A DNA stretch of 64,000 nt from CAVYEM01 sp963767635 (GTDB lineage: Bacteria; Vulcanimicrobiota; Vulcanimicrobiia; Vulcanimicrobiales; Vulcanimicrobiaceae), in NCBI GenBank assembly GCA_963767635.1, contig CAVYEM010000003.1:248001-312000 (forward strand). The letters are read 5' to 3'. The first letter of the stretch is position 1. Each line of letters begins with the position of its first letter. The notes beneath the pieces are model-generated. The model ran no database searches and was not told the origin of the DNA. It saw only the letters and a list, made by a program, of their open reading frames with translations. A program made the position numbers and the translations under genes. Below, piece by piece: positions 17,138 through 25,588 of this stretch.

Positions 17138-18556
17138 TCATCGTGCGAATCCTGAACCGGCAATCATGCCGTCAGGGGTGATCATCACATTGCACTCGCG
17201 GGTGGACCCATTCGCAAATGAGAGCGCGTACCGAAACATGGTGCCGCCATTTCCTTCAGATTTACCGGTAAACGTGAACGAGCGAAGTTCCCCAAGGTGA
17301 AGTATTGTCTGCTGGACCTTTGCGAGCAGTTCCGGCGTTAGCTGCGCCGAGAACGCTGGAGTAAGCTTGCTGCGATCGAGATTTCCATGCACAAGTTGGT
17401 CCCAAAATGCGCGCACGACTTGATGCGTTGCGGCGTCCTCGACGGGAGCGGCACTTGCGCTCGGCTTCGGCGACGGCAGCGTGCCGATACCGTACGCCGC
17501 GGCAATCTGGCGCACCATTCGCTCAGGCTGTCCTTCGGCGTCCGCGCTGTTCGTCAGGACCACAACCGCTAGATGGTCGTCCGGAAACACGGCGTTGTAG
17601 CAGTATCCGCCAGTTTCGCCCGCAAGACCGTTGTGCCAAACTTCGCGATGTCGCGCGAGTTGCGTCTCGACCCAGCCCATCGTATAACGCACGGAATCTT
17701 GTCCGGTAGCCGCGCCGGAACGCCACATCCGTGAAACGTCCGATCGTGGCAGCACGACGCCCGCCATAAGGGCGATGTCCCAAAGGGCCAGATCGTGGGC
17801 CGAGGAAACGACCGCGCCAGCTCCGCTGTAGAGGTCCAGCGTCAACGGCGGATCTTCCGCCTTTCCGCCGGAGTAACCCATTGCGATTCCGCCACGTTGT
17901 TGCGAAGCAAATCCGAAGTCGGTTTGCGTCATGTGAAGCGGTTCGAAAATGCGCCGGCGCAAAAATGAACTGAAAGGCAATCCGCTTGCCTTTTCGGCGA
18001 CGGCCGTCAATGCGGCGTAGTTTGCGTTGCTGTATTCCCACTTGGTGCCTGGCGCAAAGTCCGGCTTGTCGGTCGCGAGAAATCGGAGAATATCGGAAGT
18101 TGCAACGGGTCCGCTAGTCCGCCAAGGATGTTCAGAGAGCAGCGGATAGTTGTGAAGCCCGCTTGTTTGATCGAGCAACATGCGGATGGTGATCCCACTT
18201 GCGTCGGGCAGCGACGGGACGTATTTTGACAGCGTATCGGTCAGACGAACTTTGAGGTTGTCGGCAAGCATCAAAATGGCGGCCGCGGTGAACTGCTTCG
18301 ATAGGGAGCCGACGGAGAAGCGCGTCTCGGCGGTAACGGGCACGTTCGATGTCGTGTTCGCCACACCGAAGCCGCCTTCGTAAATGATGACACCGTCCTT
18401 TACGACCGCGAGCGCGACTCCCGGCGACGTGCCACTCTTGACCGGTGCGGCGCCGACGTTGTCGAAAAATGCGCGCGGCGGTGCTGCTGCCGCGGTTACG
18501 GGTTCGGCAAGCAGTATTGCGCAAGCGGCGCTGGTCATCCAATGGCGAAGTTTCAT
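17138..18556 (-). CDS. Serine beta-lactamase-fold hydrolase, exported (second copy)
   Basis: A 472-residue relative of the preceding hydrolase. A signal peptide covers residues about 1-25 (MTSAACAILLAEPVTAAAA). The SxxK motif is SLSK (Ser84, Lys87), the YSN motif is in WEYSNANY, and HNG (in WHNGLAGE) replaces KTG. A C-terminal domain of about 100 residues (from about 370) resembles the accessory lipocalin-like or DUF3471-type domain often fused to these enzymes. It is probably periplasmic. It sits downstream of a GntR-type regulator on the same strand with an 85-base gap, so it may be under that regulator's control. Confidence 0.9.
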   Translation of the reverse strand: MKLRHWMTSAACAILLAEPVTAAAAPPRAFFDNVGAAPVKSGTSPGVALAVVKDGVIIYEGGFGVANTTSNVPVTAETRFSVGSLSKQFTAAAILMLADNLKVRLTDTLSKYVPSLPDASGITIRMLLDQTSGLHNYPLLSEHPWRTSGPVATSDILRFLATDKPDFAPGTKWEYSNANYAALTAVAEKASGLPFSSFLRRRIFEPLHMTQTDFGFASQQRGGIAMGYSGGKAEDPPLTLDLYSGAGAVVSSAHDLALWDIALMAGVVLPRSDVSRMWRSGAATGQDSVRYTMGWVETQLARHREVWHNGLAGETGGYCYNAVFPDDHLAVVVLTNSADAEGQPERMVRQIAAAYGIGTLPSPKPSASAAPVEDAATHQVVRAFWDQLVHGNLDRSKLTPAFSAQLTPELLAKVQQTILHLGELRSFTFTGKSEGNGGTMFRYALSFANGSTRECNVMITPDGMIAGSGFAR

Positions 18557-18641
18557 CGTATCCTTGCTTTCGTGATTTCAAGTTGCGGATTAGAGAGACG
18601 CAGCGTCATGGTTCGGGCCCGTCGCGGCGGCGAGAACTTTA

Positions 18642-19724
18642 TCATTTCACGAACCCTCGCAGCGCGGCAGCGATTTCGACTTGCGAGTACCCGCGATGCA
18701 CCAGCGACTCGAGAAAACGCGCGATGGTCTCCTGCAAGGTGCCCGCTCGGGTTTTATCGCTTGTCCGGACGCCTGAAGCCACGCGCGTACCGCGTCGCCC
18801 GTCGCATATCAACCAGCCTTCCTCTTGAAGGTCCGCGTAGGCGCGCGCGACCGTATTGGCGGCAACGCCAAGATCCCGCGCGAGCTGACGCACAGTCGGC
18901 AGAGCGTCGCCTGCGCGCAATTCACCGCGTTCGATGAGGCTGCGGAACTGTTCCATTATCTGCTGGAACGGCGCGAGATCAGGATCGACCGTGAGGAACA
19001 GATCCTTCACGACGTCGAGCCTGAGCGCCGGTCGAGATGGTGCGAGTACAACACGACCCAGGCGCCCAATGCTGCCCACGTAACGAACGAAACGAGAAGC
19101 GAGAGTCGTTGCAACGGGAGCACGGCGGGCAGGCTGGAATTCACGGAAGCTGATGAATACGAAGATGCTGCCGATTGCGATCACCGCGGGTACGCCGGCC
19201 TTGCGAGTGCGTGAGGCACGATCGCGCATGCGTTCGTCTCGAATGTTTTCGCCGCGCAGCTGGACTGGCCCACTGGCGACGCGCCAGGCGATGCCGGCTA
19301 TGATGAGGGCGCACGTCCCGACCATCAACGCAGCACCGCGCTGCTCGCCGAGAATCACGTACGGCGCGAGTATGAGCACCGACGCCGCGGCGACTGCGAC
19401 CCAAACGGTGGGCACCGCTTCCGCGGCCGGACGCGGAACGAGCGATGCGGCTCTGCGCCTACGCACTTGCTCGTCCTGCAGCAGGTCAAAAAGTTGAAAG
19501 ATCGCCAACGCCAAGCAGAGCACCGCGTAACCGACAACGGCTGAGGCGACGTGCAGAAGAACGAGCGCGCCGATGATGAGCGAGGCCACGACGGCGAAGA
19601 AGTTCGAAAGTGCAGACGGCACATCGCCGCGGCCCGTCCGAACGGCTCGCAGCGCATACGCTATTGCTGCCGACACGGCAAACGCGCCAACTGCGAGGCT
19701 GCCGACATACGGGTGCGTGTTCAT
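18642..19724 (-). CDS. Membrane protein joined to a C-terminal YtrA-type GntR regulator
   Basis: The first 230-odd residues from ATG 19724 hold about six membrane helices (for example ASLIIGALVLLHVASAV) and a basic loop. From about residue 239 the frame turns into a textbook short GntR/YtrA regulator: LTVDPDLAPFQQI, then a winged helix with GDALPTVRQLARDLGVAANT, then a short C-terminal tail. A GTG at 19010 would give a separate 122-residue regulator, the normal size for this family. So this may be a real membrane-tethered regulator or two genes fused by an indel, which is plausible because frameshifts are common in this window. The neighbours are beta-lactamase-fold hydrolases it may control. 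Confidence 0.7.
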   Translation of the reverse strand: MNTHPYVGSLAVGAFAVSAAIAYALRAVRTGRGDVPSALSNFFAVVASLIIGALVLLHVASAVVGYAVLCLALAIFQLFDLLQDEQVRRRRAASLVPRPAAEAVPTVWVAVAAASVLILAPYVILGEQRGAALMVGTCALIIAGIAWRVASGPVQLRGENIRDERMRDRASRTRKAGVPAVIAIGSIFVFISFREFQPARRAPVATTLASRFVRYVGSIGRLGRVVLAPSRPALRLDVVKDLFLTVDPDLAPFQQIMEQFRSLIERGELRAGDALPTVRQLARDLGVAANTVARAYADLQEEGWLICDGRRGTRVASGVRTSDKTRAGTLQETIARFLESLVHRGYSQVEIAAALRGFVK

Positions 19725-19931
19725 TGTATCAATCAGTAACCCAAAAACTTGGTTTGTGTCAACCGCAGGTACAAACGCTATCGACTCCCGCGCCCCACGC
19801 TGCGCGAGGACCGCGGCGGCCTGCCGCAGGCAAAAAACAAGGCTTCTCGCGGATCGAGGCGGCGCAACGCTCTGAAGCCGAGTCAAGCATCACCGGCAAA
19901 CGCCCGCGTAAGTCTGAGCAGCGCGCACCAC

Positions 19932-20084
19932 ATGGTCCTACGAAGCAGGTTGCGGCAGTGGCAATTCTGCAGCTCAAGGAATCCGGGCAGATCGATCTAG
20001 ACGCGCCGGTTTCCAGATATCATTAGCGGCATTCCGTCCGTATTAAACGGTTGCTGAACGAGCCTGCGCCGCGTCGAGTCAAGG
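19932..20084 (+). pseudogene. Remnant of a third serine beta-lactamase-fold hydrolase
   Basis: A short stretch, TKQVAAVAILQLKESGQIDL, matches the SxxK-helix region of the two neighbouring hydrolases (SLSKQFTAAAILML in one). It then reads VSRYH, a TAG stop at about 20024, and after it VRIKRLLNE, which fits the conserved ITIRQLLTH block. The catalytic Ser is changed (HGPTK), and both the start and the remainder of the gene are missing. The surrounding 585 bases (19725-20309) hold nothing else I can identify. It lies on the opposite strand to its intact relatives. Confidence 0.6.
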
Positions 20085-20309
20085 CGTTTTTCGCGTTCCG
20101 GCCCGTCGAATTCGGTTTTCGGAAGACGTGGCCTGCAGACCGGGGTTTTGTTACTGAGCCGTAGATTTAGCGACTTTCTGCGGACGCCAGAAGTCCAACT
20201 TCACGATGGGCTTGGGCGGTCCCACACGCAGAAATATCGCCCGCAAGGCGGCTCTTGCGCGGCAGCTTTGAAGTCGTACGCGCACCGACCGAACACGTGT
20301 GCGGCAGTC

Positions 20310-21596
20310 TTAGATCACTTCTTCGTGCGCGTGTGCCTTGGCAGGAGCCGCGTGCGCCCGCGTCTTTCTGAAAAATGGAATAGATGCGAGCAGACCATCG
20401 ATTCTCTCGTAAACGAACGGCAGGTCCTCCCGTAAATGCGCGCGCAAGCGTGGCCACGTATCCATGATGCGCTCACGCATTTCGTGCGCGGCCGTAAGAA
20501 CAATGCGTGGCGATAAGTCCGCACGTTTTGCGAACCGATCGAACGCGTCATCATCGATCATTGAGAGCGCCTTCACTCCACCCAGGTCCAGAGCTAACTC
20601 GTTGCCCCCCGCTATTGCGTACGCGCTCGTACACAGGTAATCGTACGCCGGCGCAAGCTCAGGCGTACGCGTATCGCGGTAAATAAGCGACCAGTTCTTC
20701 AGGTGCATATCCGTGTTTCCGATCGCCATGGAAAACACGACGCGCCGGACGAAGTCCTGTGCCGCCTCTACGCCCATCCATCGGTAAATGTCCCGGACCA
20801 TTTCGTTATAGTCGTGACTGTCATACTTATCGCTGGGATACTGCCGGTAGACCTGATTGAAGTCTTCTATGTGAACTCGATCTTTGCCGTCGTTACGATC
20901 AAAACGGCGAATCGCGAACGCCTTTTTTTCGTCCAGCGGCGGAATATCCGCAGGCATACCCTCTATCTCGCAGACATCGACGAGACGGCAGTCCGTAACG
21001 TCGAGGCCGACGTCTGCGGCGAATTGCATCATCGCATATTCGTTTTCCGGCACCCGTGCGAAATGCGTGGAAGGCAGTTTCACGATGTAATCACCGTCGC
21101 GTCCGGATACCGGAATCGTTAGTCCTCCAGTTGCGTTGCGCATCGCACTGAACTTCAGTTGAACGCCCGCAAGGGAAAATCTAAAGAGGCGATCGATTGG
21201 AGTAATTTCCGGACCTCCCGCAGTCACTGGAGGGAGCGGACGGCCTTGCGGATCCCGAGCGGTAACGGCGCCCGGCAAGTCGCTGCCCGTCAGCCACAGC
21301 AACGCGAACTCATCGCGCCGATCGATACCCGCGCGTTCGCTAATGTAGACGCGCAGGTCGCCTTCGGGCAAGAGATTCGTGAAGAACGGAATGATGCGGC
21401 CCACCCGACCGGGTCGGACGCGTAGACGACCGTAAGCGTCGATAAAGCCTTGCGTCAACGTCGGACGCTGATGGTTCTCTGCGTACGAGTCGTCGAACGT
21501 GAACACGGTCTGCCGACCCTGCAACGCTACAATGCTGCCTACAAGGATGTCGCGAAGATAGACTTGCAGGACCGCTGGGTGAGGCACGTCTACCAT
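20310..21596 (-). CDS. hipA: HipA-type toxin kinase of a type II toxin-antitoxin system
   Basis: A 428-residue serine/threonine kinase. The glycine-rich loop is SLAGVQLK (141-148), the ATP-binding lysine follows in IVKLP (Lys173), ENE lies at 184-186, the catalytic loop is NTDMHLKN (294-301, Asp296) and the metal aspartate is in APAYDY (Asp319). E. coli HipA phosphorylates glutamyl-tRNA synthetase and causes dormancy; the target of this protein is unknown. The C-terminal 30 residues are Ala/His-rich and not conserved. Its ATG overlaps the hipB end by seven bases, so toxin translation depends on antitoxin translation. All key residues are intact. Confidence 0.95.
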   Translation of the reverse strand: MVDVPHPAVLQVYLRDILVGSIVALQGRQTVFTFDDSYAENHQRPTLTQGFIDAYGRLRVRPGRVGRIIPFFTNLLPEGDLRVYISERAGIDRRDEFALLWLTGSDLPGAVTARDPQGRPLPPVTAGGPEITPIDRLFRFSLAGVQLKFSAMRNATGGLTIPVSGRDGDYIVKLPSTHFARVPENEYAMMQFAADVGLDVTDCRLVDVCEIEGMPADIPPLDEKKAFAIRRFDRNDGKDRVHIEDFNQVYRQYPSDKYDSHDYNEMVRDIYRWMGVEAAQDFVRRVVFSMAIGNTDMHLKNWSLIYRDTRTPELAPAYDYLCTSAYAIAGGNELALDLGGVKALSMIDDDAFDRFAKRADLSPRIVLTAAHEMRERIMDTWPRLRAHLREDLPFVYERIDGLLASIPFFRKTRAHAAPAKAHAHEEVI

Positions 21597-21880
21597 TCTT
21601 CACCGGCAAGCGGCGGTGTTTCGGGTGCGTCACTCATTTTCAGCACGGCCTCTACGGCGGTCATCCGTTCACGCGAGACCAAGACCGGTTGCAGGTCGAG
21701 CGCCTGGCTGAGTGCAAGCACGAGCCCCCAACTTGGACTCGTTCGCCCAGACTCTACCCGAGCAAGCGTCGAGCGTGGGATGCCCACCAGCTTAGATATG
21801 GCCGCGGCACTCTTGCCCAGCGCTTTCCGCCGCTCACGTACGACGGTCCCAACGTCCGAGGTGTTGCTAATAAGCGCCAT
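21590..21880 (-). CDS. hipB: HipB-type antitoxin, XRE-family repressor
   Basis: A 96-residue DNA-binding antitoxin. Residues about 11-65 are a Cro/CI helix-turn-helix (VVRERRKALGKSAAAISKLV then GIPRSTLARVESG). The C-terminal tail is unstructured and ends in EEW, like the HipB tail that is degraded to free HipA. It precedes hipA and overlaps it by seven bases. An inverted repeat 13 bases upstream of its ATG is a likely autoregulatory operator. It should both neutralise HipA and repress the operon. Confidence 0.92.
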   Translation of the reverse strand: MALISNTSDVGTVVRERRKALGKSAAAISKLVGIPRSTLARVESGRTSPSWGLVLALSQALDLQPVLVSRERMTAVEAVLKMSDAPETPPLAGEEW

Positions 21881-21892
21881 TGCGCAAATATT

Positions 21893-21908
21893 GTAGCATA
21901 TCCGCTAC
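21893..21908. promoter_or_regulatory. Candidate HipB operator, GTAGC-N6-GCTAC
   Basis: A perfect 5+5 inverted repeat with a six-base AT-containing centre (ATATCC), placed 13 bases upstream of the hipB start codon on the minus strand, where an autorepressor would bind. E. coli HipB sites contain TATCC arms; a TATCC occurs here in the centre. The assignment is inferred from position and symmetry. Confidence 0.5.
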
Positions 21909-21957
21909 GGCGCCGGCATTGGACCGTTCCCCCGGCGCCGGCATTGGACCGTTCCCC
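21908..21957. repeat. Perfect 25-bp tandem duplication
   Basis: Two exact adjacent copies of a 25-base unit beginning CGGCGCCGGCATTGG (21908-21932 and 21933-21957). They fill the space between the hipB operator and the stop of the downstream BNR-protein gene. Each copy contains the palindrome CGGCGCCG. The origin may be slippage; a regulatory role is unproven. Confidence 0.85.
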
Positions 21958-24900
21958 TCAGCGCAGATATGGCGCGAGCGGAGCGACCGTCTGCGCCATG
22001 AAGCGGTGGTACCGCTGCATGGCCGCCGCGTAGCGTGCATCGAACGCGCGCGCGAACCGCAGCGTTTCCGCCGTCGGCGGACGCAGCGAAAAGCTCGTTC
22101 CCGCCGGCAGATCTTCGCGCAGCGACCCCGCTTCGAGCGCAAAGTCTTCGCCGTTGCGGTAGTTTGCCGTGAATGCGGCAAAGACGGCGGCACGCTCGCG
22201 CTGCGCTGCAGCGATGCGCGCCGCAAGCGCCGCGTTGCCGGCTGCAGCAGTTTGCGCCTTGTCGAGCTTCGCCGAGAGCGCGTCCAAATTGTTGAGTACC
22301 GTGTCGATGTTCGAGGTCACGGCCACGTATTTTTGGTTGAAGCGATAGGCTTGCTCGTATTGCGCCTGCGTCCACGGCGCAAGCGGATCCGCTTTCACAA
22401 TGACGCGCTGCGTTTCGCTGCGGACGCCCGCAATAAGACGTACCGTATACGTTCCGGGCGGCACCGGCGGACCGGAGCGCACCCGAAACGGTCGCGCCGC
22501 TCCCTTCCATTGCAGTGCCGGCGTCGCGTTCAGATCCCAAACGAAGCGATTGAGTCCCGCTTTGTTCGGTATTTTGGCGATGCTTCGAATCAGCCGGTTT
22601 GATGCATCGTAGATTTGCGCGGACGGCGCCGTCTTTGCGGCGCCGGATTGATAGAAGGAGATGACCGCGCCGTTGGGCGGGTCTTCGCCGGAAAAGCGTC
22701 CGTACAGCCCCTGCTGGTCCGAGTGCAGCACCCAATGATATGCCGGTCGCGGCGCAAAGAGCATGAAGCCGCGGTTTTCCGCCGAGGAAAGTTGTTCGAG
22801 CGGCGTGATGTCGTCGAGAATCCACAAACCGCGCCCGTGCGTCGCTGCGACGAGATCGCGATCGGCCGGCGCGATGCGCAGATCGCGAACGCTTACCACC
22901 GGAATGTTGTTGCGCAGGGTCTGCCAGCGCGATCCGCCGTCGAACGAAACGTATAAACCGCGATCCGTTCCAGCGAAAAGCAAATACGGGTTGGCGATAT
23001 CCGGACGTACGGTGCGAACGAAGTCGTCTGACGGCAGCCCGTTCACGATCTTACGCCAGGTGTTGCCGTAGTTCGTCGTGACGAACACATACGGCGCATC
23101 GTCGCCCGAGCGGTGCCGATCGATGCTTGCATAGGCAGTTCCCGGTGCAAGCGGTGAGGGCGCAACGGTTTCGACGCGGCCGAACGGCGGAACGCCGGGC
23201 GGGGTGACGTTGCTCCAGCGTTTGCCGCCGTCGCGTGTGAGCTGCACGAGGCCGTCGTCCGTTCCGACCCAAATCTCGCCGCGCGCAGCCGGGGAGCCTT
23301 CGATGTCGAGAATCGTATCGGAATATTCCGTGCCGAAGACGTCTTTGGTAATCGGACCACCCGACGGCGCCTGATGCGATTTGATGTTCAGCGTCAGATC
23401 GTGGCTTATCGGCGTCCAGTGCTCACCGCGATCGCTGCTCTGAAAGACGACGTCGCCGCCGTACCAGAGCACGTGCGAATCCCACGGTGCGAACGCAATC
23501 GGCGAATCCCAGTTGAAACGATAGGGCGCCAACCGCAGATCGAAGCGCTGCGCCGAGGTCGCTTCGTACGGAAAGATCGAGCGCATCTCTTCGTCCCGCC
23601 GGTCGTACCGCACCAGCCACCCGTCTTCGGAATCCGCGAAGATGTAGCGCGAATCGGAGGGGTCGGGCACGGACCACATCCCGTCGCCGCCGACGGTGAC
23701 GTACCAATCGCGTCCTGTGATGCCGTCCGTCGAGCGCGCGTTCGAGGGGCCGCAATAGGCTTGATTGTCCTGAAGTGCGGCGCACACCGTGTACGGATTT
23801 TCCGCGGAAAGGCCCACGTGGTACACCTGCTCGATCGGCAAGTTGCGCGAAAACCAGAAGCTCGCACCACGATCCAGCGAGAGGGCGAAGCCGCCGTCGT
23901 CGCCGATGATCATGCGCTTGCCGTCGTCCGGCGCGATCCACACGGCGTGCGTGTCGGCATGCACTTCATTGCCGAAGCGTTTGAACGTCTTGCCGCCGTC
24001 GGTGCTCAGCGCGAGATCCATCGAGAGCGTGTAGACGCGGTTTTCATCCTGCGGATCGACGGCCAAATGTGAAAAGTAGAACGGCCGCTGATTGATGAGC
24101 GTGCCGGAAAACATACGCGTCCAGTGTGCGCCCGCATCGTCGCTGCGCCACAGAACGCCCGCGCGCGATTGAACGAGCGCATATACGCGAGCCGGGTTGC
24201 TTGGAGCGACGGCCAGGCCAATGCGTCCGGTCAGGCCGGACGGCAGACCGTTGCCCTGCAGCCGCGCCCACGTGCGTCCGCCGTCGGTGGATTTATACAA
24301 TCCGCCGTTCGAACCGCCGCTCGAAAACGTCCACGGCCGGCGCCTGAATTCCCACATACCGGCGTACAGCACGTTCGGATCCCGCGGGTCCATCGCAAGA
24401 TCGCACGCGCCGCTGTCGGGCGCCAAATACAGTGTGTTCTTCCACGTCGCACCGCCGTCGAACGTTACGTACATTCCGCGATGGACGCTGTCGCGAAAGA
24501 CCCCGCCGAGCGCCGCAACCACGATATGCTTGGCGTCCGCCGGATCGATGGCGATCGCGGCGATGTAGCGGGTCTGCGCAAGGCCGACGTTCCGCCAGGT
24601 TTTTCCGCCGTCGGTGCTGTGATAGATCCCGTCGCCGGCAATCACGTCGTTGCGCGGATTCGACTCGCCGGTTCCAACCCACACGTCGTTCTGATCCTGC
24701 GGATTGACGGCAATCGCGCCGATCGACGCGACCGGTTCCCGGTTGAATACGGGCGTCCATGTTTGTCCGCTGTTCTGGGTTTTCCAAACGCCTGCGCCGG
24801 CGGTGCCGATGTAATACAGGAATGGATTTTGCGGCGTGCCCGCCACTGCGGGTACTCGCCCACCGGCGGTTGCCGGACCGATGGAGCGCCACGACAACGA

Positions 24901-24975
24901 AGAGTACGGTGCCGCGCTTGCGGGAAGGAATGCAACAAACACGATTGCGACAGTGAGAAGAAACGTCCGCTTCAT
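21958..24975 (-). CDS. Large exported BNR/VPS10-like beta-propeller protein
   Basis: About 1005 residues. A signal peptide (FLLTVAIVFVAFLPASAA) is followed by many Asp-box repeats of the type STDGGKTW or SDDAGAHW (for example in YHSTDGGKTW, KSTDGGRTW, SFDGGSRW), making two linked beta-propellers over about residues 30-700. The C-terminal 300 residues include a FlgD/Ig-like beta domain (KAGLNRFVWDL, PPGTYTVRL) and a helical end. This layout is common in proteins annotated as glycosyl hydrolase or VPS10 domain, but catalytic residues for sialidase activity are not apparent. Likely periplasmic or surface-exposed. I prefer ATG 24975 over 24993 because the signal peptide begins there. Confidence 0.85.
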   Translation of the reverse strand: MKRTFLLTVAIVFVAFLPASAAPYSSLSWRSIGPATAGGRVPAVAGTPQNPFLYYIGTAGAGVWKTQNSGQTWTPVFNREPVASIGAIAVNPQDQNDVWVGTGESNPRNDVIAGDGIYHSTDGGKTWRNVGLAQTRYIAAIAIDPADAKHIVVAALGGVFRDSVHRGMYVTFDGGATWKNTLYLAPDSGACDLAMDPRDPNVLYAGMWEFRRRPWTFSSGGSNGGLYKSTDGGRTWARLQGNGLPSGLTGRIGLAVAPSNPARVYALVQSRAGVLWRSDDAGAHWTRMFSGTLINQRPFYFSHLAVDPQDENRVYTLSMDLALSTDGGKTFKRFGNEVHADTHAVWIAPDDGKRMIIGDDGGFALSLDRGASFWFSRNLPIEQVYHVGLSAENPYTVCAALQDNQAYCGPSNARSTDGITGRDWYVTVGGDGMWSVPDPSDSRYIFADSEDGWLVRYDRRDEEMRSIFPYEATSAQRFDLRLAPYRFNWDSPIAFAPWDSHVLWYGGDVVFQSSDRGEHWTPISHDLTLNIKSHQAPSGGPITKDVFGTEYSDTILDIEGSPAARGEIWVGTDDGLVQLTRDGGKRWSNVTPPGVPPFGRVETVAPSPLAPGTAYASIDRHRSGDDAPYVFVTTNYGNTWRKIVNGLPSDDFVRTVRPDIANPYLLFAGTDRGLYVSFDGGSRWQTLRNNIPVVSVRDLRIAPADRDLVAATHGRGLWILDDITPLEQLSSAENRGFMLFAPRPAYHWVLHSDQQGLYGRFSGEDPPNGAVISFYQSGAAKTAPSAQIYDASNRLIRSIAKIPNKAGLNRFVWDLNATPALQWKGAARPFRVRSGPPVPPGTYTVRLIAGVRSETQRVIVKADPLAPWTQAQYEQAYRFNQKYVAVTSNIDTVLNNLDALSAKLDKAQTAAAGNAALAARIAAAQRERAAVFAAFTANYRNGEDFALEAGSLREDLPAGTSFSLRPPTAETLRFARAFDARYAAAMQRYHRFMAQTVAPLAPYLR

Positions 24976-25057
24976 GCGTACGAATTTCCGCAAAAGGTTA
25001 GGTGATCCCCCGCAAATTCTAGCGCGATGACTTGAAACGCCGTCGGCGCGAATCGGT

Positions 25058-25588
25058 TCAGTTACGGTCTTGAAGGGCGATATACGTGACGATGTCCCAT
25101 GCGTTGCGAATGCCGACGAAGATCAGCAGCGCAACGCCCGCCCCGAGCGCGAACATTGCGCCGATCGGAATGCGCAGGAGCATGATGGCGCCGGACAAAA
25201 GCGTTGCATACGCGATGAACGGAAGGGCGCTGTACCACGCCCAGTCCTCGAGATCCGCTTCATACATCGTCAGATTTTTGGTGCGAAACATAATGCGAAG
25301 CACGAACGCGAGACCACCCAAACCGGCCAATCCGAGCAAAATTGCAGGATGTACGAGCGCGCGCCATGGTGCACTCAAAATCGCCGATGCGAGAAGGGCC
25401 GCACCGAAGTGCACGACGGTCGGCGTGCTGAACGTGGAAATCCCGTCGCCGTTTTTGCGCAAGCGCTCCGCTCCCGTCACCAACGTGATCACGATGAACA
25501 TCAAGCCCGTTAGGGCGGCGGCCGAAGAACCGGTCATGACGTAGAAACTCGACCACGGCGTCAGGATGGACGAGGACGTTTCATTCAT
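25058..25588 (-). CDS. Integral membrane protein, 176 residues, function unknown
   Basis: About five membrane helices: FYVMTGSSAAALTGLMFIVI at the N-terminus, then helices near residues 60-75, 82-98, 122-140 and 143-160. A conserved-looking FRTKNLTMYEADLEDWAWY loop joins helices three and four. No named family recognised. Its ATG at 25588 overlaps the stop of the upstream amine oxidase (ATGA at 25585-25588), so it is the second gene of a coupled pair. Confidence 0.75.
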   Translation of the reverse strand: MNETSSSILTPWSSFYVMTGSSAAALTGLMFIVITLVTGAERLRKNGDGISTFSTPTVVHFGAALLASAILSAPWRALVHPAILLGLAGLGGLAFVLRIMFRTKNLTMYEADLEDWAWYSALPFIAYATLLSGAIMLLRIPIGAMFALGAGVALLIFVGIRNAWDIVTYIALQDRN

